Source of the DNA: Mesorhizobium sp.
GTDB lineage: Bacteria > Pseudomonadota > Alphaproteobacteria > Rhizobiales > Rhizobiaceae
Direction: 5' to 3'
NCBI GenBank assembly: GCA_004020545.1
Contig: SAQE01000022.1
Coordinates: 24,501-88,500, forward strand
Length of the DNA stretch: 64,000 nt
Part shown: piece after piece, positions 18,489 through 27,944 of the stretch
Layout: each line of letters starts with the position of its first letter
How positions within the stretch are numbered: the stretch's first letter is position 1
Notes under the pieces: model-generated
What the model saw: only the letters and a program-made list of their open reading frames with translations
Database searches by the model: none
Told to the model about the DNA's origin: nothing
Position numbers and translations under genes: made by a program

Positions 18489-20384
18489 ATGTTCCGCTGG
18501 TTTGAAAACAGGCTCGATCCATTTCCCGCCGCGGAGCCGGTCGAGCCGCCGAAGACGCTGATAGCGTTCTGCCTGCACTACACGCGCGGTGCCTGGCCCT
18601 ACATCGTCGTCGATGCAGTTCTGGTGGCGGCGATCGCCATCACCGAAGTGTGGATGTTCGGCTTCATGGGCCGCATCGTCGATTGGCTGTCGGCGCAGAA
18701 CCGGGAAACCTTCCTGCAGACCGAGAGCTGGAAGCTGGCCGGCATGGCTTTCGTCGTGCTGTTTGCGCTGCCCGGCACGGTCTGGGTGCGTTCGTTGTTC
18801 AACCAGCAGACGCTGATGGGCAATTATCCCATGCGCATCCGCTGGCAGGTGCATCGCTACCTGCTGAAACAGTCGATGGCTTTCTACCAGGACGAATTCG
18901 CCGGCCGCATCGCCACCAAGCTGATGCAGACCGCACTGGCCGTGCGCGACTGCGTCATGAAGGTTATCGACGTCCTCAACTACGTCATCGTCTACTTCCT
19001 TGGCATGCTGTTCATCGTCGGGTCGGCGGACTTGCGGCTGGCCGCGCCCTTGGGCGTATGGCTGATCGGCTACATCACGCTGCTGCGCATTTTTATTCCC
19101 CGGCTCGGCAAGGTCGGTGAGGAACAGGCCAATGCGCGTTCGACCATGACTGGTCGCGTCGTCGACAGCTATGCCAACATCCAGACGGTGAAGCTGTTTT
19201 CCCACGCGCGCCGCGAGGCCGCCTTCGCTCGGGAAGGCATGGCGGGCTTCCTTGATACCGTCTACCGCTCGATGCGCCTGGTGACGGTGCTCTACGGCCT
19301 ACTCTACATCCTGAATTCGCTGCTTTTGTTCACCGTCACGGCGATCTCGCTGTGGTTGTGGCTCGCCGATGCGGTGACGATCGGCGCGGTCGCGGTGGTC
19401 ATTGGGCTGGTGCTGCGCATGTGGGGCATGTCGCAGTGGATCATGTGGGAGATGACGGGCCTGTTCGAGAATGTCGGCACGGTGCAGGACGGCATCCAGT
19501 CGATTTCGTTGCCGCGCCTAGTCGAGGACAGGCCGGATGCGAAGGATATTGCCGTCACCCGCGGCGAAATCCGCTTCGAGGACATCCGTTTCCATTACGG
19601 CAAGCAGAAGGGCGTCATCGAGAACCTCTCGCTGACCGTGAGGCCGGGCGAGAAGGTCGGTATCGTCGGCCGCTCCGGCGCCGGCAAGTCGACGCTGGTC
19701 AACCTGTTGCTGCGCTTCTACGACCTGGAAAGCGGCAGGATCCTCATCGATGGGCAGGAGATCGCCGGCGTGGCGCAGGATTCGCTGCGTGCGCAGATCG
19801 GCATGGTGACGCAGGACACCTCCCTGCTGCACCGGTCGGTGCGCGACAACATCCTCTACGGCCGGCCTGACGCGACCGACGAGATGCTGCTCGAAGCGGC
19901 GCGGCGGGCAGAGGCGCTCGATTTCATCGGCGGGCTTTCGGACCATAACGGCCGCAAGGGATTCGACTCCCATGTCGGCGATCGGGGCGTCAAATTGTCC
20001 GGCGGCCAGCGGCAGCGCATCGCCATTGCCCGCGTCATGCTGAAGGACGCGCCGATCCTCATCCTCGACGAGGCGACCTCGGCGCTCGATTCGGAAGCCG
20101 AGGCGGCGATACAGGAGAACCTCTACAAGCTGATGCAGGGCAAGACCGTCATCGCCATCGCGCACCGGCTGTCGACCATTGCGGCGATGGACAGGCTCGT
20201 CGTCTTGGACAAGGGCCGCGTCATCGAGGAAGGCTCGCATGAGGAGCTCGTCGCCAAAGGTGGGCTCTATGCCCAACTCTGGCAGCGCCAGTCGGGCGGC
20301 TTCCTGCTCGACGACGTTCCGGCCGAGGCCGCCAACGATGCGATTGCCCATGACTTTGATGCCAAGGGTGAAGCCGCGGAATGA
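18489..20384 (+). CDS. ABC exporter half-transporter 1
   Basis: Fused permease/ATPase of 631 aa (ABCB-type exporter). The transmembrane domain takes residues 1-330 with about six helices. The nucleotide-binding domain has Walker A GRSGAGKST, signature LSGGQRQRIAIAR, Walker B ILILDEATSALD and the H-loop AHRLST. The next gene is a second, similar half-transporter overlapping by ATGA, so the pair probably forms a heterodimer. Both ATP sites look intact, unlike many heterodimeric exporters. The substrate is unknown (drug, lipid or peptide). The ATG at 18489 was chosen; a GTG lies 9 bp upstream. Confidence 0.88.
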   Translation: MFRWFENRLDPFPAAEPVEPPKTLIAFCLHYTRGAWPYIVVDAVLVAAIAITEVWMFGFMGRIVDWLSAQNRETFLQTESWKLAGMAFVVLFALPGTVWVRSLFNQQTLMGNYPMRIRWQVHRYLLKQSMAFYQDEFAGRIATKLMQTALAVRDCVMKVIDVLNYVIVYFLGMLFIVGSADLRLAAPLGVWLIGYITLLRIFIPRLGKVGEEQANARSTMTGRVVDSYANIQTVKLFSHARREAAFAREGMAGFLDTVYRSMRLVTVLYGLLYILNSLLLFTVTAISLWLWLADAVTIGAVAVVIGLVLRMWGMSQWIMWEMTGLFENVGTVQDGIQSISLPRLVEDRPDAKDIAVTRGEIRFEDIRFHYGKQKGVIENLSLTVRPGEKVGIVGRSGAGKSTLVNLLLRFYDLESGRILIDGQEIAGVAQDSLRAQIGMVTQDTSLLHRSVRDNILYGRPDATDEMLLEAARRAEALDFIGGLSDHNGRKGFDSHVGDRGVKLSGGQRQRIAIARVMLKDAPILILDEATSALDSEAEAAIQENLYKLMQGKTVIAIAHRLSTIAAMDRLVVLDKGRVIEEGSHEELVAKGGLYAQLWQRQSGGFLLDDVPAEAANDAIAHDFDAKGEAAE

Positions 20385-22264
20385 TGAAGGCCGTCTATCG
20401 CTGGTTCGAGCACTGGGTTTACCCGTTCCGCGAGCCCGCGAATCTTCGGCCGCCCGTCAGCGTAGGCGGTTTCCTCTGGCACTATGTCGGGCAGGCGAAG
20501 CTGGCTTTCTTCGCCATGCTCGTCATAGGCGGCGTGGCGCCGCTGGTCGAAGCCGGGCTGTTCTATTTCGTCGGACGGCTGGTCGATATCCTCGATCAGC
20601 TTCCCGGCGAAAGGAGCTGGCATGCGCTATGGGCCGCGGCCGGCCCTGAACTTCTGTTCATGGGTGCGGTCGTGCTTGTCATTCGCACGGCAGTCGTCGG
20701 ACTGGCCGCGTTGGTCGACGAACAGACGATCACGCCTGGCTTCTACAATCTGGTGCGCTGGCAGGCGCACCGGCACGTTTCGCGGCAGTCCTATGCCTTC
20801 TTCCAGAACGATTTCGCCGGCCGCATCGCCACAAAAGTCTGGCAGGCGGGCCAGGCAACCGGCGACCTGATGGAGAGCTTCATCGAGGTCGTCTGGTTCA
20901 TGGTCGTCTACACGGTGACGACGCTGGCGCTGGTTGCCGGTCTCGATCTCAGGCTGGCGGCGCTGGTGGTGGTGTGGATCGTCGCCTTCGGCTGTGTGGC
21001 CAGGCTCCATTTGCCGGCGATCCGCAAACACGCCGAGGCGACGGCCGAAGCTGGCTCGATGATCAACGGCCGCATCGTCGATTCCTATTCGAACGTGCAG
21101 ACGCTGAAGCTTTTCGCCGCCGACGGCGACGACCGCTATATCCGCAGCGGCTTCGATATCTATCTCGATGCGCTGCGGCCGTTCACGCGTCGGCTGACCG
21201 GCGTGCGGATGGCGCTGACAACGCTTTCAGGCATCATGATCACGACGATCGCCGCCTTCGCCATCTATCTCTGGGTCGAAGGCTCGATCACGGTCGGCGC
21301 CGTCGCCTTCACGCTTTCCCTGGTGCTGAGGCTCAACATGCTGCTGGGTCGGCTGATGATGCAGCTCAACAGCATCCTGAGGAATCTCGGCGTGCTCGAG
21401 AATTCCAAGGCGCTGATCACGCAGCCGCTCGGCCTGACCGATGCGCCCGATGCCAGGGAGTTGGTGGTTGCCGGCGGCCGCATCGACCTCAAGAACGTCA
21501 CCTTCCACTACGGCAAAGGGGCAGGGGTCCTCGACGGCATCGACCTCGTCGTGCGGCCGGGTGAGAAGGTCGGGCTGGTCGGCCCGTCGGGTGCCGGCAA
21601 GACGACGCTGGCGAATCTCATCCTGCGCCTCTACGACCTCGAGGGCGGCAAGATCCTGATCGACGGCCAGGATATCGCCGAGGTGACGCAGAATTCTCTG
21701 CGCGCCAATATCGGCGTGGTCAGCCAGGACACCGTGCTCTTCCATCGCTCGCTGCGCGACAACATCAAGCTCGGCATGCCGGGCGCGACCGACGGCCAAG
21801 TGATCGCCGCGGCGCGGAAAGCCGAGGCGCATGACTTCATCATGGGCCTGCGCGACAATCGCGGGCGCGTCGGCTACGAAGCCTATGTCGGTGAGCGCGG
21901 CGTGAAGCTGTCCGGCGGCCAGCGGCAGCGCGTCGCGATCGCCCGCCTTTTCCTCAAGGATGCGCCTATCCTCATCCTCGACGAGGCGACCTCAGCGCTT
22001 GATTCCGACATCGAGGCGGCCATCCAGGAAAACCTGGCGCGGCTGATGGAGGACAAGACCGTGATCGCCATCGCGCACCGGCTATCCACCATCGCTGCGC
22101 TCGACCGGCTGGTGGTGCTCGACGGCGGGCGCATCGTCGAACAGGGCACGCATGACGAACTGGTGGCGCTCGACGGGCTCTATGCGCGGCTCTGGAAACG
22201 GCAGTCCGGCGGCTTCCTGTTCAACGAGGAAAGCGTGCTGGAAGAGACGCGGCCGGCGGAGTAG
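20381..22264 (+). CDS. ABC exporter half-transporter 2
   Basis: Fused permease/ATPase of 627 aa, a paralogue of the preceding gene. It has about six membrane helices, then Walker A GPSGAGKTT, signature LSGGQRQRVAIAR, Walker B ILILDEATSALD and AHRLST. The start overlaps the preceding stop (ATGATGA), so synthesis of the two subunits is coupled, as expected for a heterodimer. Both begin with the shared pattern RWFE..(L/V)(D/Y)PF, which points to a tandem duplication of an ancestral gene. Substrate unknown. Confidence 0.88.
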   Translation: MMKAVYRWFEHWVYPFREPANLRPPVSVGGFLWHYVGQAKLAFFAMLVIGGVAPLVEAGLFYFVGRLVDILDQLPGERSWHALWAAAGPELLFMGAVVLVIRTAVVGLAALVDEQTITPGFYNLVRWQAHRHVSRQSYAFFQNDFAGRIATKVWQAGQATGDLMESFIEVVWFMVVYTVTTLALVAGLDLRLAALVVVWIVAFGCVARLHLPAIRKHAEATAEAGSMINGRIVDSYSNVQTLKLFAADGDDRYIRSGFDIYLDALRPFTRRLTGVRMALTTLSGIMITTIAAFAIYLWVEGSITVGAVAFTLSLVLRLNMLLGRLMMQLNSILRNLGVLENSKALITQPLGLTDAPDARELVVAGGRIDLKNVTFHYGKGAGVLDGIDLVVRPGEKVGLVGPSGAGKTTLANLILRLYDLEGGKILIDGQDIAEVTQNSLRANIGVVSQDTVLFHRSLRDNIKLGMPGATDGQVIAAARKAEAHDFIMGLRDNRGRVGYEAYVGERGVKLSGGQRQRVAIARLFLKDAPILILDEATSALDSDIEAAIQENLARLMEDKTVIAIAHRLSTIAALDRLVVLDGGRIVEQGTHDELVALDGLYARLWKRQSGGFLFNEESVLEETRPAE

Positions 22265-22273
22265 AACGCAATC

Positions 22274-22585
22274 ATGTCGGTACGCATGCCTTCGAATTTC
22301 GGACGCTCAGGCGTGCAGGAAAGCGCGCTCGACCTGCTCGGTCACGAGATCCTCGCCGAGAAGGCGGCGGCCCTTGGCCGCGCCGGCCAGCGCGTCGAGG
22401 AGACGCTGGCGAAGCTGCGCGAGAACGGCGATGGCGAGCATCGCAACCGGCTGCTCAAGGAGGCGGCGGACGCCGTCCACGGCTATTTCATCCAACGCGA
22501 ACTCTGCGGCTTTCGCCGGCACGACGCCGTGATCCGCGAATACAACATCCCGAGAGCGGTGCTGGTCAGGCTCGGCGCCAGCTAG
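22274..22585 (+). CDS. Small conserved protein, DUF6665-like
   Basis: A 103-aa, mainly helical cytosolic protein. Segments VQESALDLLGHEILAEKAAAL and YFIQRELCGFRRHDAVIREY look conserved; I tentatively place it in the DUF6665 family from memory. Function unknown. It starts 10 bp after the second ABC gene, so it may be the last gene of that operon, and it ends 5 bp from the stop of the convergent cupin gene. Confidence 0.65.
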   Translation: MSVRMPSNFGRSGVQESALDLLGHEILAEKAAALGRAGQRVEETLAKLRENGDGEHRNRLLKEAADAVHGYFIQRELCGFRRHDAVIREYNIPRAVLVRLGAS

Positions 22586-22590
22586 GAAAC

Positions 22591-22935
22591 CTATTCAAGC
22601 CATTCGGTGATGAAGCTGCCATTCTCATGGATGTCGGTGGTCTCGAGCGGGCCGGGGCCGAGATTGCTGAATTTGTGCGGCGTGTCGGGCGGCACGATGA
22701 GAATCTGGCCGGCGGACGCCTCGATCCGCCGGTCGCCGACGGTAAAGAGCGCTCTCCCCTGCCGGATGACGAAGATCTCAGCATAGGGATGCTTGTGCAG
22801 GCGCGGGCCGCCGCCGATTCCCGGCACATAGTTGAAGATCAGGCAGCTTCTGGAGCCGAAGACGCCGCATTGCAGCTCGCCTTGCCAGCGGTCCGGGGTT
22901 TCCGCCCATTGGTCGCGGTCGATGACATGCGCCAT
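22591..22935 (-). CDS. Cupin-domain protein
   Basis: A 114-aa single-domain cupin. The metal-binding motif 1 is seen as GGGPRLHKHPYAEIFVIRQG (two His and one Glu) and motif 2 as PPDTPHKFSNLG (one His). Such proteins bind a divalent metal and are often isomerases, dioxygenases or sugar-binding regulators; the substrate cannot be told from sequence. Single gene, convergent with the DUF6665-like gene. Confidence 0.85.
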   Translation of the reverse strand: MAHVIDRDQWAETPDRWQGELQCGVFGSRSCLIFNYVPGIGGGPRLHKHPYAEIFVIRQGRALFTVGDRRIEASAGQILIVPPDTPHKFSNLGPGPLETTDIHENGSFITEWLE

Positions 22936-23248
22936 GGCCGGAGATTAGACCGGGCCAGCGGCTCCTGTCGAGGTAGGCAAGGCTCCGATTTCGCCCAAGA
23001 TTTCCCTCTGTTTCACGGTGTCTGACGCTGAGCAGGCGGAGCGGCAACCCAGGCCGCGGCACATCCCCGCGACAATCTGCCCTTGTGCCTTCACCCGTCT
23101 GGACAAAAACGGGCTTCACGCATAAACCGAACTCCCAAATGCCGGAGGAATTCGCTAGCCTGTTCGCCATGCGCTGTCGGGCCGGCGCGATTGAGCGGGG
23201 ACAAGGCTCGGCCGCCGGCACGGAAAGAGGCGAAAGGATCAGGCACCC
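22936..23248. other. Intergenic region with petABC promoter
   Basis: About 310 bp between the divergent cupin gene and petA. It must contain the promoters of both. I see no repeat or RNA element. The petA ribosome site AAAGGATC is at its right end. Confidence 0.4.
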
Positions 23249-23809
23249 GTGAGCGCAACCGACATCCACGATCCCAACCGTCGCGATTTTCTCTATATCG
23301 CCACCGGCATGGCCGGCGTGGTCGGCGCAGGCGCCGTCGCATGGCCGTTCATCGACCAGATGCAGCCGGATGCCTCGACGTTGGCGTTGGCTTCGGTCGA
23401 GGTCGATGTCTCTTCGCTCCAGCCCGGCAGTTCGCTGATCGTCAAGTGGCGCGGCAAGCCGGTCGTGGTGCGCAACCGCACCGAGAAGGAGATGAAGGAC
23501 GGCGAGGCTGTCAGCCTCAACGACCTCAAGGATCCGATCGCTCGTAACGCCAACCTGCCCTCCGACGCGCCGGCGACCGACGCCAACCGCACCACCCCCG
23601 GCAAGGAAGCCTGGATGGTGATGGTGCAGGTCTGCACCCATCTCGGCTGTATCCCGCTCGGCCAGGAAGGCGATTTCGGCGGCTGGTTCTGCCCGTGCCA
23701 CGGCTCGCAGTACGACACAGCCGGCCGCATCCGCAAAGGCCCGGCGCCCGAGAACATGGCGATCCCGGTATTCAAATTCATTTCCGATACCAAGATTCTT
23801 ATCGGCTGA
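23249..23809 (+). CDS. petA: Cytochrome bc1 Rieske iron-sulfur subunit
   Basis: Rieske [2Fe-2S] protein of ubiquinol-cytochrome c reductase; takes an electron from ubiquinol at the Qo site. The 186-aa protein has an N-terminal twin-Arg-type anchor ([20 protein letters not shown]) and the two cluster-binding boxes CTHLGC and CPCHGS. The GTG start has AAAGGATC upstream. First gene of petABC, 17 bp before petB. It acts on the periplasmic face of the inner membrane. Confidence 0.96.
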   Translation: MSATDIHDPNRRDFLYIATGMAGVVGAGAVAWPFIDQMQPDASTLALASVEVDVSSLQPGSSLIVKWRGKPVVVRNRTEKEMKDGEAVSLNDLKDPIARNANLPSDAPATDANRTTPGKEAWMVMVQVCTHLGCIPLGQEGDFGGWFCPCHGSQYDTAGRIRKGPAPENMAIPVFKFISDTKILIG

Positions 23810-23826
23810 GGCAGGGGGATATTTCG

Positions 23827-25131
23827 ATGAGCGAGGGACACTCCACCTACACGCCGAAGACCGGCATCGGACGCTGGGTCGATGCGCGCATGCCGCTGCC
23901 CAGGCTGGTCTATGACAGCTTCGTCGCCTATCCGGTGCCGCGCAACCTCAACTACATGTGGACGTTCGGCGGCATCCTGTCGATCATGCTGGTGGCGCAG
24001 ATCCTGACCGGCATCGTGCTGGCCATGCATTATGCGTCCGACACAAATCTCGCCTTCGATTCGGTCGAGAAGATCATGCGCGACGTGAATTCGGGATGGC
24101 TCTTGCGCTATCTCCATTCCAACGGCGCCTCGTTCTTCTTCGTCGCCGTCTACATCCACATCTTCCGCGGTCTCTTCTACGGTTCCTACAAGGCGCCGCG
24201 CGAGCTTTTGTGGATCCTCGGCTGCATCATCTATCTTCTGATGATGGCTACCGGCTTCATGGGCTACGTGCTGCCGTGGGGTCAGATGAGCTTCTGGGGC
24301 GCCACCGTCATCACCGGCTTCTTCAGCGCCATTCCGCTGGTCGGCAACTGGATCCAGGAATTGCTGCTCGGCGGCTTCGCCGTCGACAATCCGACGCTGA
24401 ACCGCTTCTTCGCGCTGCATTACCTGCTGCCGTTCATGATCGCAGGCGTCGTCGTGCTGCACATCTGGGCGCTGCACGTCGTCGGCCAGTCGAACCCGAC
24501 CGGCATCGAGGTCAAGTCGAAGACCGACACGGTCGCTTTCACGCCCTACGCCACCATCAAGGACGCGTTCGGCATGATCGTGTTCCTGTTCTTCTTCGCC
24601 TATTTCGTCTTCTATCTGCCGAATTATCTCGGCCACCCGGACAACTACACGATCGCCAACCCGCTGAAGACGCCGGCCCACATCGTTCCGGAATGGTATT
24701 TCCTGCCGTTCTACGCGATCCTGCGCGCCATCACCTTCAACATCGGGCCGATCAACTCCAAGCTCGGCGGCGTGCTGTGCATGTTCGGCGCCATCGCCAT
24801 GCTGTTCCTGGTGCCGTGGCTCGACACCTCCAAGGTGCGCTCGGCGGTCTACCGGCCCTGGTACAAGCTGTTCTTCTGGCTGTTCGTAGCCGACGCCATC
24901 CTGCTGGGATGGCTGGGCTCGCAGCCGGCGGAAGGCAGCTACGTGTTCATGGCGCAGATGGCGACGTTGTTCTACTTCGCCTTCTTCCTGGTCGTCATGC
25001 CGGTGCTCGGCCTGATCGAAACGCCGCGGCGCCTGCCGAACTCGATCACCGAGGCGGTGCTGGAAAAGAAGAACAAGGGGGCCGGCGGGCATCCGGCAGG
25101 CGCGGTGAGCGCGCCGGAAACCAAGGGCTGA
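23827..25131 (+). CDS. petB: Cytochrome b of the bc1 complex
   Basis: Membrane subunit with two b haems and the Qo and Qi quinone sites. The 434-aa protein shows the haem-ligand helices ([22 protein letters not shown] region and [20 protein letters not shown] region) and the Qo motif PEWY. The length fits alphaproteobacterial cytochrome b, which is a single chain and not split. The ATG at 23827 is 17 bp after petA, with a purine-rich ribosome site GGCAGGGGG. Middle gene of petABC. Confidence 0.96.
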   Translation: MSEGHSTYTPKTGIGRWVDARMPLPRLVYDSFVAYPVPRNLNYMWTFGGILSIMLVAQILTGIVLAMHYASDTNLAFDSVEKIMRDVNSGWLLRYLHSNGASFFFVAVYIHIFRGLFYGSYKAPRELLWILGCIIYLLMMATGFMGYVLPWGQMSFWGATVITGFFSAIPLVGNWIQELLLGGFAVDNPTLNRFFALHYLLPFMIAGVVVLHIWALHVVGQSNPTGIEVKSKTDTVAFTPYATIKDAFGMIVFLFFFAYFVFYLPNYLGHPDNYTIANPLKTPAHIVPEWYFLPFYAILRAITFNIGPINSKLGGVLCMFGAIAMLFLVPWLDTSKVRSAVYRPWYKLFFWLFVADAILLGWLGSQPAEGSYVFMAQMATLFYFAFFLVVMPVLGLIETPRRLPNSITEAVLEKKNKGAGGHPAGAVSAPETKG

Positions 25132-25150
25132 GAATCTGAGGGGATTTGGC

Positions 25151-26008
25151 ATGAAGAAGATTCTCACCTCGCTGGCGCTGCTTGGCCTTGTGGCTGCGGG
25201 CACAATGGCCGCCGCTGCCCAGGAAGGGCATCAAGAGGCAGCGCCGACGCATTTCCCGATCAACGAGCCGAAGGAAATGAGCTGGAGCTTCGCCGGTCCG
25301 TTCGGCACCTATGACAAGGGCCAGCTGCAGCGCGGCCTCAAGGTCTACAAGGAAGTCTGCTCGGCCTGTCACTCGATGAACCTGGTGGCGTTCCGCACCT
25401 TGGAAGGGCTTGGCTATTCTGAAGGTCAGATCAAGACGCTGGCCGCCGAATACACGATCCATGACGGCCCGAACGATGCCGGCGACATGTTCGACCGCCC
25501 GGGCAAGCCGTCGGATCACTTCCCGGCGCCGTTCCCGAACGAGCAGGCCGCCGCTGCAGCCAATGGCGGCGCCGCTCCGCCCGACATGTCGCTGCTCGCC
25601 AAGGCGCGCGGCGTCGAGCGCGGCTTCCCGCGCTTCGTCTTCGACATCTTTACCCAGTACGCCCAGGGCGGCCCGGACTATATCCACTCGCTGTTGACCG
25701 GCTACGACCAGACGCCGCCGGCCGGCATGGTGATCCCGGAAGGCACGCACTACAATCCGTACTTCCTGTCCGGCGTGTCGCTGAAGATGCCGAAGCCGCT
25801 CTCGGACGGCCAGGTGACCTATGACGACGGCTCGCCGCAGACGGTCGACCAGTATTCGCGCGACGTCGCGGCCTTCCTGATGTGGGCGGCGGAGCCGCAT
25901 CTCGAGGACCGCAAGAAGACCGGCTTCCGCGTGCTGGTGTTCCTGCTGCTGTTCGGCGCCCTGGTCTACATGACCAAGCGCAAGGTGTGGGCCGACGTGG
26001 CGCACTGA
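25151..26008 (+). CDS. petC: Cytochrome c1
   Basis: Haem-c subunit that passes electrons from the Rieske protein to soluble cytochrome c. The 285-aa protein has a signal peptide ([20 protein letters not shown], cleavage near AAA-Q), the haem-binding CSACHS motif, an axial Met in the [11 protein letters not shown] region, and a C-terminal anchor helix ([14 protein letters not shown]). Last gene of petABC; a rho-independent terminator follows 25 bp after the stop. Confidence 0.96.
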   Translation: MKKILTSLALLGLVAAGTMAAAAQEGHQEAAPTHFPINEPKEMSWSFAGPFGTYDKGQLQRGLKVYKEVCSACHSMNLVAFRTLEGLGYSEGQIKTLAAEYTIHDGPNDAGDMFDRPGKPSDHFPAPFPNEQAAAAANGGAAPPDMSLLAKARGVERGFPRFVFDIFTQYAQGGPDYIHSLLTGYDQTPPAGMVIPEGTHYNPYFLSGVSLKMPKPLSDGQVTYDDGSPQTVDQYSRDVAAFLMWAAEPHLEDRKKTGFRVLVFLLLFGALVYMTKRKVWADVAH

Positions 26009-26032
26009 GCCGTCCGCTTTCAGAAAAATGCG

Positions 26033-26060
26033 AGGGCGCCGAACGGGCGCCCTTTTCTTT
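26033..26060 (+). terminator. Rho-independent terminator of petABC
   Basis: Perfect 8-bp stem AGGGCGCC / GGCGCCCT with a GAACG loop, followed by TTTCTTT. It lies between petC and apt, so apt is probably transcribed from its own promoter or by read-through. Confidence 0.85.
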
Positions 26061-26105
26061 TCGGCTGCCAGCCGGCAAAACTGTACGGCAACGGATCAAC
26101 CGCCC

Positions 26106-26651
26106 ATGAAATCCTCCCTCGAAGACACGCTGCTTGCGGCCATCCGCACCATTCCCGACTATCCGAAGCCCGGCATCCTGTTTCGCGACATCACCACGCT
26201 GCTGGGTGACGCCCGCGCCTTTCGCCGCGCCATCGATGAGCTGGTGCATCCCTATGCCGGGCTGAAGATCGACAAGATCGCCGGCATTGAGGCGCGCGGC
26301 TTCATCCTGGGCGGCGCCGTCGCGCACCAGCTTTCGGCCGGCTTCGTGCCGATCCGCAAGAAGGGCAAGCTGCCTTACGAAACGGTGCGCGTCGCCTACA
26401 GCCTCGAATACGGGCTGGACGAGATGGAGATGCACAAGGACGGCGTTTTAGAAGGCGAGAAGGTGATCTTGGTCGACGACCTGATCGCCACCGGCGGCAC
26501 GGCTGAAGCGGCGGTGAGGCTGCTCAGGCAGATCGGCGCCGACATCGTCGCCGCATGCTTCGTCATCGACCTGCCGGATCTCGGCGGGCGCCGGAAACTG
26601 GAGGCGCTCGGCGTGCCGGTGAGGACGCTGATTGGGTTCGAGGGGCATTGA
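26106..26651 (+). CDS. apt: Adenine phosphoribosyltransferase
   Basis: Purine salvage: adenine + PRPP to AMP + PPi, cytosolic. The 181-aa protein has the family N-terminus [21 protein letters not shown], the [10 protein letters not shown] segment and the PRPP-binding loop [14 protein letters not shown]. The ATG at 26106 gives the usual length. The gene regularly follows petC in rhizobia. Confidence 0.95.
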   Translation: MKSSLEDTLLAAIRTIPDYPKPGILFRDITTLLGDARAFRRAIDELVHPYAGLKIDKIAGIEARGFILGGAVAHQLSAGFVPIRKKGKLPYETVRVAYSLEYGLDEMEMHKDGVLEGEKVILVDDLIATGGTAEAAVRLLRQIGADIVAACFVIDLPDLGGRRKLEALGVPVRTLIGFEGH

Positions 26652-26657
26652 GTTCTT

Positions 26658-26893
26658 CCCCTTCTCCCCTTGTGGGGTGAGAAGCGGTCCGCTTTACGGA
26701 CGAAAAGCCAATTGCTTGGCTTTTCGAGCTTCGAACGCCCTGAGCCTGCGAAGGGCCGGGTGGTGGCCGATCCACCCCCGGCCGGGTCCCCGCTGCTTTG
26801 CAGCGTCCCGGCGTTCGCTGGCCTTTCATCGTGCCACAGCACGATGAATTCGCTTTCAGCGAACCGGCTGCTCACCCCACAAGGGGAGAAGGG
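26658..26893. repeat. RIME-like intergenic palindromic element, copy C
   Basis: The longest copy (about 235 bp), bounded by CCCTTCTCCCCTTGTGGGGT and ACCCCACAAGGGGAGAAGGG. Inner palindromes include GAAAAGCCAATTGCTTGGCTTTTC and a CATCGTGCCACAGCACGATG hairpin. It fills the convergent gap between apt and the MaoC pair. Confidence 0.85.
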
Positions 26894-26901
26894 AAGGGGC
26901 G

Positions 26902-27372
26902 CTACTCCACCTTCACCAGCACGGCGCTGTCGAACTCGATGACCTTGTCGCCGGTCGAATCGAACCCTTCCGAACGCAGCGTGAGCAGGTTCCAGCCGGG
27001 GCGGCCGGCAAGGGGACGATGGGCAAGAGCGGTGCGGGTGAAAGTCACGGTTTCCCCGGCATAGACCGGCTTCAGCCATTTCAGGTTCCGGAAGCCGGGC
27101 GAGGGGCCGAATTCGGGCTGCGGGCCGGGGCCGGTCCAGCGCACGCCCTCAGTCTCCATGCGTTTTTCGAGGTTGTATTTCATCCAGGTGGCGGCGGTGT
27201 GCCAGCCCGATGCGCAGAGCCCGCCGAGCACGCTCTTCTTCGCCGCCTCTTCGTCGACATGGAAGACCTGCGGATCGTATTTGCGGGCGAAGGCCTTGAT
27301 CTCGTCCGCTTCGAATTTGTGCGAGCCAAGCGTGACGGTCTCACCGATCAGGAAGTACTCGTCGAGCGTCAC
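26902..27372 (-). CDS. MaoC-family dehydratase 2
   Basis: A 156-aa hot-dog-fold protein of the MaoC/enoyl-CoA hydratase family. The catalytic pattern Asp-x4-His is seen in ARKYDPQVFHVDEEAA, followed by GLCASGWHTAA. The GTG start overlaps the stop of the preceding MaoC gene (GTGA), so the two are co-translated and may form a heterodimer. Paired MaoC genes of this kind occur widely in Rhizobiales; the acyl-CoA substrate is unknown. Confidence 0.88.
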   Translation of the reverse strand: MTLDEYFLIGETVTLGSHKFEADEIKAFARKYDPQVFHVDEEAAKKSVLGGLCASGWHTAATWMKYNLEKRMETEGVRWTGPGPQPEFGPSPGFRNLKWLKPVYAGETVTFTRTALAHRPLAGRPGWNLLTLRSEGFDSTGDKVIEFDSAVLVKVE

Positions 27373-27830
27373 GCGGCGGCCTCACGGGTCAGGAACATAC
27401 CGGTGTTTTCCAGCTCGAAGACGCATTCGCCGCGCTGGTTGAAGAGTTCGCTGCGCATGCTGACGAAGCCGAGCTGGGGCCGCGATTTGGACGGGCGCTT
27501 GGAAAGCACGGTGACCTTGCCGGTGAGCCGGTCGCCGGCCAGAACCGGCTTCTTCCATTTCACAAGGTCAATGCCCGGCGAGCCCTGCGAGGTCGAATCG
27601 AGCAGGAAGGCGTCGCACAGCATGCGCATGAACATCGCGCAGGTGTGCCATCCCGAGGCCGAAAGCCCGCCCAGGATGCTTGCCTTGCCGGCGTCCTCGT
27701 CGAGATGCATCGGCTGGGCGTCGAACTCGCTGGCGAATTCGACGATCTCGGCAGCGCTAACATCCTTGCTGCCGAGGTCGAGCGAGGCGCCCTCGACGAA
27801 ATCCTCAAAGGCCCATGTCTTTGCGGTCAT
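27369..27830 (-). CDS. MaoC-family dehydratase 1
   Basis: A 153-aa MaoC-type hot-dog protein. The motif region reads ASEFDAQPMHLDEDAGKAS with the Asp and His of the catalytic pair, then GLSASGWHTCAMFMRM. It is clearly paralogous to the following gene. I chose the ATG at 27830 (MTAKTWAFEDF) because the fold begins there; an upstream ATG adds 15 residues. First gene of a two-gene minus-strand unit. Confidence 0.88.
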   Translation of the reverse strand: MTAKTWAFEDFVEGASLDLGSKDVSAAEIVEFASEFDAQPMHLDEDAGKASILGGLSASGWHTCAMFMRMLCDAFLLDSTSQGSPGIDLVKWKKPVLAGDRLTGKVTVLSKRPSKSRPQLGFVSMRSELFNQRGECVFELENTGMFLTREAAA

Positions 27831-27944
27831 GTCGGCAATCCGGTTGACGAACGCGTGATCCCTAAGGTCGGGCAACCCGGATGCAGGCCCAAGGCAATTT
27901 GGTCAAGTCCTTTCTGGTGAGCCAGTTGTTCCTGGCCGGCAGTG

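Noticed and set aside
18489-22264. Degenerate ATP site in the heterodimeric ABC pair
   Set aside because: Both subunits keep Walker A, the signature, Walker B with Glu and the H-loop, so no asymmetric site is visible.
23293-25203. Long antisense frame of 636 codons opposite petA-petB
   Set aside because: It is the complement of strongly conserved petA and petB reading frames, with Arg/His/Gln-rich content typical of shadow frames in GC-rich DNA, and no ribosome site.
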